Shown: piece after piece, positions 38,501-50,500 of the stretch
Layout: every line of letters begins with the position of its first letter
Position numbering within the stretch: the first letter of the stretch is position 1
NCBI GenBank assembly: GCA_032173965.1
Contig: CM063298.1
Location: 7,237,001-7,301,000 of the forward strand
Origin: Sitta carolinensis
Taxonomy: Eukaryota > Chordata > Aves > Passeriformes > Sittidae
Length of the DNA: 64,000 bases
Reading direction: 5' to 3'
Notes under the pieces: model-generated
The model's input: only the letters and a program-made list of their open reading frames with translations
What the model was told of the DNA's origin: nothing
The model's database searches: none
Made by a program: the position numbers and the translations under genes

Positions 38501-41500
38501 AAAGAAAGTGCCGCCTGTAGTGAAGCCTTCAGGCCCTGAGTCACGTCCAGCACCCAGCCATGAGATTGGGAACATCATCAAAATGTACCAGAGCAGACCA
38601 GCCCCCGAGCCCCAGCCCATCCAGCCCATCAGGTGAGAGTGTGGGATTCCCCTGTGGGCAGGAGGGAGGTGGGGCTTCTCTATCTCAGTTCTGCCACGTG
38701 GTTCCATTATGTCCAAACTCCATAATGCTGTCCCCTGTTCCCTTGCAGGAGAGTATCCAAGCCATTTATAAAGAAGAATGACCCCAAAAATGAGGCTCTG
38801 GCCAAGCTGGGAATGATGAACCCCTCACCTCAGCCACCAGTGAGTTCTTTGCTCTCTGGTTACTTCAGGAGCTCAGCAGAGAGACATTTCCTGCAGGCTG
38901 GGATCTCCCTGGTGCTGCAGTAGCAGCCAGGTGATTTCTGCTTGTTGTGAGATAGCTGGGAGCTCACACTATGGTGCTTTCCACCCTAGACTGAGTTCTA
39001 GTCTGTACAGTCATCTGAGGTCCTGAAGAAAAGGCTCTGGAGCAGCAAGTCCTATTGTGAGATGCTTAAGGCTGATAAGGAAGCAAGCAACTCATGTCCT
39101 CCATGTTTGGCACCAAGACTTTGGCTTGTTAATGTCCATTTTTGCTTTTCAAACTGAAGGCTTTGATCTCAAATACTTGGTCCTCTGGGTTTGGTTGATC
39201 ATCTCTGTAGATTTTGTGTTGATCTAAAGGCTGTGGTGAGCTGTCCACACAGATCTTGCTCCAGGGGTGGGCTGCTGATGATTTAGAACAGCAGTGTCAG
39301 GACAGAGCCCAGGAATGCAGGGAAAGACTGGCTCAAATGGTTTTGCTGTCTTGCAGCCATCTCCCGTGCCACAGGAGAAGAAAATACCCCCACCTGTCAA
39401 ACCCAAGCCAGGCCCAGCTTCCAGCTCTATCAAGGAAAAGCAGTTGCCTCTCCTGTCTGTCTTCAAACCAGAGGGTGTCCCACCAGCTTCCCAGTCCCCT
39501 CGTGCTCCCCCTCTTCCCCCACCAGCACCTGAGGACCAAGGCAGGCAGGAATCCACAGAGAAGGGTGAGTATTGATTTCACCCCTTTGTGGGATTGTGGG
39601 ATTTGGTAACAGGGCAGGGAGGAGATGGGGCTGGAATCAACAGCCCAGGAGTCATGGCACAAGTCCTGGCATCAGCCAGTGGGCCAGGGACTGAGTGAGC
39701 TGTGTGCTACCAGGGGGATGGTGCAATCTGCTCTGTCAGCAGTCAGACATCACAGTCCCAGCCTGGCCCAGCAAGTGCCTGGGATGGCACTTCCCAGCTC
39801 TTAACTCTTCCCTTCTCAATAAATGCAGCTAAAAATAGAAAGGTCTTTTGGGCTACAGCTCTATCAAGGTTCAGCCCACAATACTTTTATTGTTTACCTG
39901 CAGCATAATTATCAAAGTGGCAATTAGTGGGTGGACTTTAGACCAGGGAGGAATGGAAAGCCAAGTCTTTCACCTTACAAACCTCTGGAGGGATCTTAGA
40001 GACAGGCTGAGGAATGAGGGATGTTTCTCAGAGGGAGGCTGAGCCTGGGAGACTTTGGGCACGTAAAGAGTTTCTGGATGCTGCCCACTTTATAAAAGTA
40101 GAGCTAATGCTTAACAGCAGTAGTTTGGAAGTGTTAGTCGATCTTAGTTTTGCTTCTGAATTTCAGTGTGAGCCTGAATTCATTTTATACATTGGATACC
40201 TGTACCAATATATTTCAAGCTGTTTAAAATTCTCATCAGCATCACATTTCATAACCTGCAAGGAACAGTCAGTCAAACACATTACTGAAGGACTCCATCC
40301 TGCAGCAACTTCCCTGGTATCAAAGAATGTCCCTGTTAGCTCCTCCTCTCTTTAAAAAATTATTATTTAGGAAGTCCTGTGAAAGTAAATCAAAGTAACT
40401 GGATTAACTGAACTGAACAGAAAAATTCCTTCATACTTTGGAATAGGTATACAAAACCAGCTGAAGTATGGGAATTACTACATTATTTGTCTATAAACTC
40501 TGAAGTTCTGAAAGTTTGAAGTGCGTAAATGAAGACACTCCTACCTCATAAAGTAACAACTTTGAACAGTTGCCTTCAGACTGAGCCTGTCCTTAACACA
40601 TGTGCAGAGAGACAATCCAGTGCTAGTTTTGGGTGACCTGTACCAGAACCTTGCAGCCTCCAAGCTCAGGGGAGAACTTTATGTCCCTTCAAAACTTTGA
40701 GCAGCCTGTTTATAATGACACAAAATGAAACCTGTGTCTTCAACCTCAAGCACCGAGGAAGTATCTTGTGTGTGAGTACTCCCTGTGCCTGGAGTGTTTC
40801 TGTTCTTAGCAATGAACTTTGTGGCTAATACAGGAAGTATAAATGCTACCAGAAATTCTGGGAATGACTGGTTTGTGTTCACATGAGCTGGTCACTGACA
40901 TTCAGGAGATTCCCTGACAGGAATATTCCATCAGGAACTGTCCCTGTTCTCCTGGTAGGTCTTTGGTGGGTGGAAAGGACCTTGTAACCCTCACAGCCCA
41001 TCTTCACTGCTTTTTCTCCCCACACAGACTCTGCTGTGACAGTGGCAGGTGATGATGGGATAAAGACCCAGCTGTACAAGCTCACCACCAGTGTTAGCTT
41101 TTCCTACATCGACCCTGCCTGGAAAATTTTTCTGCGCAAAGAGGTTCAGTTCCTGAGCTGAGGATTTGCTGGGTGGGGGGAGGAAGCTCATCCCATCTTT
41201 GGTTAAAATGGCTTTTTTTGGTCATAGGCACTCAAGGAAAGATAAGAGCACAAAAATAATTCTGGGATCACAGACACAGGAAATGGAGGCAGGGGATCAT
41301 GTCATGGGGAATCTGGGTCCTGCTCTGCCTTACTGACACTTGTGTCTCAGTTTCTTTACCTGTCCTTTCCTTCCTCTGTAGACTACTTAGAAATCTAAAA
41401 CTTAATTTGTTGTTACCTGGTGCTTTCCTGTTAAAATAGTACAAATGTGTTTAGAATCAAGTATTGGAGAGTGTGCTAAACTCACCAGGGTTCATCCCTT

Positions 41501-44500
41501 GGTCTGACGACTCAGGTTTTGGTCCTTCACTCCTGGTCCTTCTGTCTACATTCACAGTGTCTCCTCCCTGCCTGTCCCTGGAGATGAACTCATTCCTCCC
41601 TGGCAGCAGGGCATATGGATTGCAAAACATCACTTGGGAGCTACTTCTGCAATATCTGAAACATCACTATTACCCTCCTCTTGCAGGTGTTCTACCCCAA
41701 AGAAAATTTCAGCCACCCTTATTGTCTGAACTTGCTGTGTGAACAGGTAAGCACTGGAGTGTGGCTCAAGGCCAGTTGTCTCTCTGGGGACAGAACACTC
41801 TATAATTACATTGCATAAGTTACCTTCACTTCTCCATCCCGAGCAGTGCAAGTTTCTTCTTCAGATCCATCCAGTCCAGTCCCTGTTCACTCCTCTCTGA
41901 GACTCAGTTTAATGGCCTCAGATGCTCCAACACAGCCAGGGGTGCCTTTGCAATGGAAGCCTCTCTGTTCCCTTCCTCTGCAGATCATCCGTGACACCTT
42001 CTCTGAGTCCAGCTTTCGGATCTCCAGGGAGGAGAAGCGCAAGATGAAAGACCTGCTGAGTAATTAACAGCCCCAACACCCCTTCCTCTTTGTGCCCATC
42101 CCAGCTTCTGGTCTTGAATAAGAAACTTGCCTCCAAGCCTTTCATTCAGTACTTAGGGAAGAGGAGAAATGTTTGTCATTGCATCAGGAAAGCACATTTG
42201 TAGAGTGCAGTGTAGGAATGTTTATTCCAAATGGTCCTGAAATTTCTATGAGTCAGAAAAACTTAGTTCTGAAATGTTTATTGAGACATAAACATTTCAG
42301 AAGAGGAGAGGAAACTGAAGCCCAAGGATAGGATTTTGATTTGTTTCAAATTCCAACTGTCATCTCTGACATGGTCTTCCTGTCATCTCTAATATGATCT
42401 TCATGGAGAAAGGGATGGAAACCAGAAGTAGACTGGTATGTGCAAGTGTCCTTTCCCCTCTGCATGTGGTTTGCTGTACAGTGAACAGAGGGACTGCTGG
42501 GAATGAATTCTTGGGAGAGGGAGACTTGGCCACCTTTGTCTTTCTGAGCAAGTAACTGTTTTGTAACCTTGCTAGTGGAGCTCGGAGTTGGCAACAATGC
42601 CCAGTCCATTCAGGAGGACGGGATAAAGAAGAGGATTGTAGTGGCTGCTCGGGACAACTGGGCCAACTATTTCTCCCGCCTTTTCCCAGTGCAGGTGAGT
42701 CTTAATTCTCTCACCAGACCCTTGGCTTGCTTTAGCTGTGGCTCCAGTTCACTCTTTCTGTCCCTGCCTAGCCACACTGCAGTGATTCTATACCTTCCAT
42801 ACCTTGCAGCGTTTCACACCTCTTGTGTGGCATCTCCTTTCCCTGGTGCCACCTGTGCAGGTGGGATGGAGCCTTCGATTCTCTGTGCTGCACTTCCCTT
42901 ACAGGGTGAAAAGGGAAGTGATGTACAAATCCTGGGTGTTTCTCACCGGGGCATGAGGCTGCTGAAGTTGGAGAAAGCATCTGGATACCATCCTGAGCAC
43001 CTCAAGATCCTACGCAGCTACTGGTGAGCAAAAGGGCCCTGGCTACTGCAGGAGGACAGTGTGTCTGGCAGGGTGTTGGAGGCAAACTGAATGGGGGAGC
43101 TGAAAATTCTGAGTTGTGCTGTGCTCTCTAGGATTATCCTATGCCAGCTGTGACTCACAGACCCTCCTTTTAATGAGTCTGGCTTCTCCTTTTCCTTCCT
43201 ACCTTGAGCTTTGCTTAACAACAGTGGGCACTGGGGGTGAATCAGCTCCATGTGTCATCACAGGGAGCTCCTCAGGGTGAAAGCCATGAGCAGCTGGTGG
43301 AAGGCCAACATGGAGAATGTTGAGACATGTCTCCACTCCCAGCCCTTGGAATGGGCTCCCATCCCCATGTTCTGCATCCCAAGCTCTGGCAGAAGGAGCC
43401 TGAGTAATGCTGGCTTGTGTTCCTAGCTTTGCAGATGTGCTGTCAGTGGAGATGAAAGGCAGCAATTCCCTGGAGTTTTCCTTGAAGACAGAGCAGCTCA
43501 TCCTGCACTCTCTGAAGGCTCCATGCATCAAGGCCATGGTGGAACTCTTCATGCAGGAGCTGAGGCAGGTGAGACAGCAGCTGGAGTGCAGTAGGGAATG
43601 AAGGTGGTTTCCCAGATGAACCTGAGAGTGTCCATGGGATGACATGATCCCTTCACATCCTTGGGACGAAATCTGACCTGGCCTTGGCCTTTTCCCCAGG
43701 ACACCAACTATGTCGTGGCTCTGCGCAGCTACATTGTGGATGACAAGAGCCTGCTCAGCTTCAAGAAGGGTGACCTCATTGAGCTGCTGCCCATGCAAGG
43801 CGTGGAGCCAGGTGAGGGGGTGTGTTGGGATTGGCAGGACCAGGACCAAGGGCCTGCTGGATCCATGGTGCCCAGAACCAGAGGAATACAGGGTGGGCTG
43901 GCATCATCAGCCTCCAGTTCTGCCAGACAAGCCCAGTTGCCTCAGTTATAGCAATATGTTGTATGTTTCCTTAGGATGCAGGGAAACCTGGTGAGTCTGA
44001 TGCTCTCATTTGCCAGCAGAGAGCTTCAGTGCTCATTTCTCTTGGCAGCTGCCCTGGTTCCTGACTCTGCTGCTTTTCCAGGGTGGCAGTTTGGCTCCAC
44101 CGGTGGCCGCTGTGGTCTCTTCCCCACCAGCCTGGTGCAGCTGGCCCCTGCCCCTGACTACCTCAGCACCAGCATGGACAGGCGGGGGGAGCAGCAGAAG
44201 AGCATGAAAGCTTCCCCAGAGAGCAGGAACACCAACAGGGAGGTGAGCAGTCCTTGGGGAGGAACAGCCAGGGGATATGGCTGGGTTCTGTGGGAGCTGC
44301 TAGGTTGGGTCCATGGCTCTGGTAGTGTCTGACTCTGAGGGCAGAGGGAAGATGATGAGTGCTTAGTGTTTGCAGATGAGACACTCAAATCCATCACAGT
44401 GTTGCAAGGGAGGCACCACACACAGATGAGGCCTGGCAGATGAGAATACACACTGCAGTTACTCAGCTGATGTTTTAGGGTGGGTTTGGTGATGTTCTGC

Positions 44501-47500
44501 AGAGTTCTGTCCTCAGCCTGACACCAGAAGCCACCAGCACCATGTTAGTCCCCGTTGGTGACCATTACACCATGATTGACTTTGCCACCACCTACTTCCG
44601 AGAGGCTCAGTCCATGTGAGTAGGCTCTGCTCCTTCCCCTGGGTAGCCTGACCCACACCAGGCTGGGGATATTTCTTGGACTGCATGTTCCCTGTCCTCT
44701 GTCTAGGCAGGGCCTGAAAGGGATGTCTGCTGAGAAGAGAGTCGCTGACCTGGTGCGGCATACAAAGGTGAGCTCAGCCTCTCCCCTGGCCACAGCCAGA
44801 ATCCCAGCTCCAGCACTGCCTCTGGCTTTGTCCCCACACGACCAAAGAACAGATCCTTGGCTGCAGCCTCTGGACAAGTGTGGGGGTCCCCTCTGCTTCA
44901 GTGCTTCCTGTGGGATCCTGGGAGCTCAAGTCTGTGGTGAATCCTGCAGAGCACAGCTCTGTGTGATCCACAGCCCTGGCTCACCCCTGTGTTCTGGCTC
45001 TGTAGGTCCCAATCCAGGCATCTTTGCTCCAGTACTCTGACAGTGAGCTGAACGAGCTGGCTACAAAGAATTTCCAGAGTAAGGACCTCCCTGGGACACA
45101 GCACTGTAGGGGGTGGTCAGGGTGGGCACACACAGACATTGTGGGGCTCAGTGGGAGTGGCAGCTGGGCGAGGAGGGCATTTCTGCAGTTCATAACCCTC
45201 TATGTGCTTGCTGAAAGCTTCCAGCAAAAGGGACTTTGCCTTGAGTGCAAAGTGTTCCAGAACACTCTGCCTGGGCTTTGGGCTGACTCCACATGTCCAG
45301 TGCAAGCCTTGTAACAGCAGAGAAGTTTTCAGGACATTTCCTTGCCCACTGCCAGCCCCATGGCAGAACCACCCTTGCTCAGACTAAAGGCCAGGCTTTG
45401 CCTTGCAGCGCTGATGAGGTTCATGGGAGATCAGCCAAAACACAAGCACCAGGCTGAGGTCCAGTGCATCTATGAAATCCTTCAGGTTTGTGAGCTTCCC
45501 TGGGAAAAGTGCAGTAGCACCAATGGGAAAGGAGGGCCAAGACCTTGCTGGGAAGGAAAAGAGCAGGGAGAGCCACGATGCCACCTCCTACATGAGGAAG
45601 GGAGCTGAAACAGACTGTGGGGAGGGGTTGCATGTAAATGGTTTCCCTGGATATCTCTGGATGAGAGCACAACTTGTCTCTCTTCTCTCCTTTGAGTGTA
45701 AATAGCACTAGAGACCAGAGGCTGCAAAGCCGAAACTTTAAGACAAATGGCAGCGCTCTGAAGCTCTGGAGAGAGGAAGGGCACAGAGATGACCTGGGGA
45801 TGGCTCTGACGCTCTCGTCCCCTCTCTGATGCTTTTTTCTCTTCTCTGGATGCAGCTGTGCAAGGAGAAGGAGAATTTGCATGATGAGATCTACTGCCAG
45901 GTCATCAAACAGGTCACCCATAACCCTCAGCAGTGAGTACCAGCACTGCCAGCTCCTGTGTGTGCACAGCTGGAGAGGAACCATCTGCTGCAGGGAGCCC
46001 AGGGCCAGGGGAGAGTGTCCCCTCATGATGGGTTGTCCCCAGCTGCTCCAGTGCTGAAGCTCCTGCTAAGCACTCAGGAAATGTTGTCAGTCACTGGGTC
46101 TGGCATTTTCATTTTAGTGGATATTTTTCCATATATTTCTGCCTGCTGATCCATCTGGGCACCAGTAAACACTCCTGGTGGCTCCTGGCCGTGGTGCTGC
46201 TTAGAACCCTGATTTCCTTCTCCCAGCCTTGGGGAATTGATAAACACCAGTCAAGGACTGGCTTGGCCCCACGCTGCCCTGTGAGGTGGCCGCAGTGGCA
46301 TCAGAGTGACCTTGATTATTCTCTTTCTTTGCTTGCTCTTGGAATAACTGAATCAATCTCTTGCTCAGCACAAGAAACTTCTGACCAAGGGCTGACACAT
46401 CCTTTTCTGACAACTTCCAGAAGTGTTCAGGAGGGCACAAGCTCACTTTGAGCTGCTCAGAGCAGGAATTGTCTTGTCCCAAGGTGCCCACAGTCCTTTC
46501 TGATCTGCAGGGACAGCGAGCTGCGGGGCTGGTTGCTCCTAAACCTGCTCACAGGGTACTTCCTGCCTTCCAAAATCCTGATGCCCTATGCCACCAAATT
46601 CCTGCAGCTGGCCAGCAGTGATCCATCCAGCACCCACCACGGTAAGACTGTTTGTGCCCTGTAAAGCAAGTATTCCAGATCTAATCCCCCCATCCTGTCA
46701 TTCCTCCTGGACAGTCATGGTTTGGATGTGTTCTGGCAGGGTGGGAGGTGAGGTTGTCTCTTTGCTCCCCTAGCAGTGACCAGGGGTTAAATTCAACCCA
46801 GCCAGGATGACCCAACACCACAGGACACAATGTTTAGTTCTCTGTTTGGCTTAGCACATGGAGCTTTTTCCTTTTCCCACAGATATAGCCAAGATCTGCC
46901 AGAGCAACCTGCGCAAAAACTTCCTGTATGGGGGCCGTCGTCACCTGCCCTTCCCTGTGGAGATGGAGGCACTGCTGGTATGGAGGGGCAGGGAAGTGGG
47001 AGATGCTGGGAAGGGGGAGAAGGAAGAGGCTTGGTTGGAGGTGCCACGGGCAGTGTGACAGGCACAGCTGGTGTTTCAGGAGAGGAAATGGAGCCCGTGG
47101 ATGGAAGGAGCTTGAGAAGTGCAGTGCCATGGAGTGGGCAGGGAACAGGCAGGTGCTGTGGACAAGCAGCAGAAGGCAGGGATGAGGAAAGAGAGGGAGA
47201 AACACAAATGGGGCTGATGGGACCTTGCATGTCTTGCTGCCTGAACACTGTCCTTTGCAGAAGGGACACGGTGCCCGCCGGCTGGTGGTGCTGATGCCTG
47301 GAGGCATGGAGTACCTCACCAGGATCAGGACATTCACTGTGAGTTTCCAGCTGTGAATTCCATGGTCTGGACTCTGAGCTGCACCAGGGAAATCCCTCGG
47401 GTTTGCCTGGTCATGGTATTCGTTTCCTTCTTTCCTTCCTTCAGGTGGCCAAGGAGCTCTTGCAGGAAATCTGTGAGCAGATGGGAATAGGTGAACAGGA

Positions 47501-50500
47501 AGAGATACATGATTTTGTTCTCTTTGCCATCAGGAGTGACGACAAAAATCTCGGCAAGTAGAGACCAGCATGGAGCTTCTCTCTTCCAGCAGCCTCTGCA
47601 ACAGGGAGCAATCACAGCTCCTGCTTGGAATAGTTCCTGCACCCTTGCTGGCTCCTGGGGGGGTCCTCTTAAGCATTTTCCCTATTAGGTTTAAGGATTG
47701 ATCCTTCTCAGGGTCTGTGTTTCTTGTTCCTGGAAGAGGTATGTGGCTCCATGTCCCTTTGGAATGGCTGATGGTTGGAGTCTCAGGGCAGGGTAGAACT
47801 GAGGTGTGCAGGAGGGCTCCTGTCCCAGCCTCTCCACCAGGAGGGATGGATAACCCTCTCTCTGTGTCATGTAGGTAAAATGGTGAGGCCAATAAAACTG
47901 GAGGAGTATCTCCATGATTACCTGCTGGAGGACAGGCTGGTCACTGTGACCTTACGCAGGCTCATCTGGAGGACACCTCTGCACTTTGACAACCAAATTT
48001 ACACAGATGTCCATTATGGACAGGTAAGCAAGAGCAGGACCCTCCCTAGCAGGGACACAGATGTGTCCCAGCCAATAGCAATGTCCCAAGGGTCTGAAAA
48101 AGCAGGAGGGTTTTGGCTTATAGGCTTTGTGTGCTGTTTCTGGGAGTGACTAAACACTGAAGCTATCCCAGGAAGGCTCTGTGCCTGTGGCCTTAGCCTG
48201 GAGCAGTGCTGTTCCTCACATTGTGCAGCTCCCCAGGCTCTTCCTGAGCTCAGAGAGCCTTTGTTTCTCATTATCAGCAAGGCAGGAGGTGGGTCTGTGC
48301 AGCCTGGCACTACCAAGTCTTGTCTGTACCCTCTGGCAAGTTTAACGAAGGCCTCTCTGCTGTGCTGTGCCTCAGGTGCTGTGGGATTACCTGAGTGGGA
48401 GGATCCTGCTGAGCCAGAGTAGAGAAATGGAGGTGCAGGTGGGCCTTTTGGCAACGCTCCAGCACTGGGCCAAAGTGGATCAGCAGAACTCTGCTCCCAC
48501 CAGGTATGTCTGTGGCAGAGGGGATCTCTCTGTGATGGCCATAAGCACCACAGGGTTTGGGGCAGGTACCTGTAAGTCTTTTTCTGAAAAATTATGAAAT
48601 GTCCAGTTCTGGAGAACAGAGAGGGTCATGAGGGTGCTATAGTAATTTCATTTGATTGCCATGGATTTGTAACACCAAGAAGGAAGGACATGAGCTCATG
48701 GTTTGGGTGAATCCTCCTTTGTTCTCTCTCACAAGTGTCAGAGGTTTCAATCCTGGACACCTGAAATCTCTGGTGAGATGCCCAGTGGGAACAAAATTGT
48801 CCCTGGATACCAGAAACCTTCAGTCCTGCAGTTCCAAGCTGTACTTTGCCACTCTTTCCTTTCCTTATGCACTTTGACTTGGAGTTGAGGTAATGCCTTT
48901 ATCAGATTCCCTTAAAGCACCAGCAGCAGGGAAATGTCATAACCCTGCTGGTCACCGAAGAGCTCTTGCTGTCTCCAGAAAGGAGGGATTTCTCTCCATG
49001 CACTGGTCAGTGGTGCACAGCTGAATTCTCTGGGGACAAGGGTGGTCTCGCTGTCTCTGATGGTTCCTTCCACCTTATCCAATGCAGGCATCACCCACTG
49101 TGCTATTCCTCTCCACCTTCACCCCTGTTCCCAGATATACTACGGGAAATTGTTGCCCCACCCCCTCCTTCCTCTTAATCACCTGGCTGATGTTTTAGCT
49201 GGGCAAGGGGTAAATTAGAATCTGTTTTTTGGCACAGGGAAGAGCTGAAGGAATACATTCCAAAGACCCTGCAGGCCTCCATCAGCCCCAAGGCTCTGCA
49301 CGACCACGTGGCCACACTGCTGAGAACAAGGCAGCCCCTCCAGCCCCTGGATGCAAAAATCCAGTTCATAGGTGAGGAGACATCCAGATCTGCTTCAGTT
49401 TCTATGCTGTTTCAGTTTCTGGAAGCTGCTCTGAATGCACTTTTGGGACAATTCATGAGGTTGTTGATGATTCTTGGAGCCTGGAATGGGCCATGAGAAT
49501 GGAATTCCCTGGCACCTCCTCACTGTGGATTAGATCTTGTTCCCAAGCATGGTGATCATGGTAGAAGTTTCATCTCTTCTAGAAGTCTACAGTGGATTTT
49601 CAGAACTCTGTACAAGCTGTGTTTTAATTTATATTCTGGCTGCATGTCTGTTTTCAGGTCAAAAAAGGACAGGACATCCACTCAGGCTACTGAGAATTGA
49701 GTCTCAGAAGCCAGGGAGGGAGGCAGAAGTTGTCAATATTACTTTTTAATGTAGAAAATCTTGGGAACACTGGCAACTTTGGCCACCCCAGGCTGTTGCA
49801 GTCAATTTCTGGCTGAAAGCTGCTGCACTCAGGCTGCTTTTTGCCCTCTTCTAGAGCACGTGATGAAATTGCCTTTCTTTGGCTACACTATGTTCCTTGT
49901 GGAAAGAATCAGCGATGACATGGTCCCTGTACCCTGTTTCTTTGGTGTAAACAAGGAGGAGATCATTGTGGTGGATGGCACCACCCAGGTATGCCAGGCA
50001 ATTCCCCCTGACTTTAGAAGAACTTGTGCAGGAAGAGGCTGGACTTCCCTGCATCGCAGCGACTCTGACAACAGCACTGGCCCAAAGAGAGTGTAGAACA
50101 GACATTACTGCCATGGGCTATTTTCTAAGTCCAGTGTTCATGCTAACAAGCACAATCCATAGTGAAACTAAATGTAGAACACATTCCTGTTTGTTCCAAT
50201 CCTGTGTGAGTTCCAAGGCTGTGCTGGGAAGCTGGAGCTTACCCTGTATCCTGCACACACCACCCTGTGCCTCAGACCTTCCCTCGGCTTTCAACAGGCT
50301 CTTGAGGTGACTTGTGGTGAGAATCAGATGGTTTCACTTGTAGGGACTGCTCCTGAGAGAGGCTGGTGGCTTTTCCCTTTTGCAGGTGGTGTCCCGGGCC
50401 ATTCCCCTGAAGGAGCTGCAGAAGATGCGCACCCTGAGGCCCATCTCTGACACGGGCCTTCCTGGCCTGGAGCTCAACTATGGCTCCCCTGGCAGCCCCA

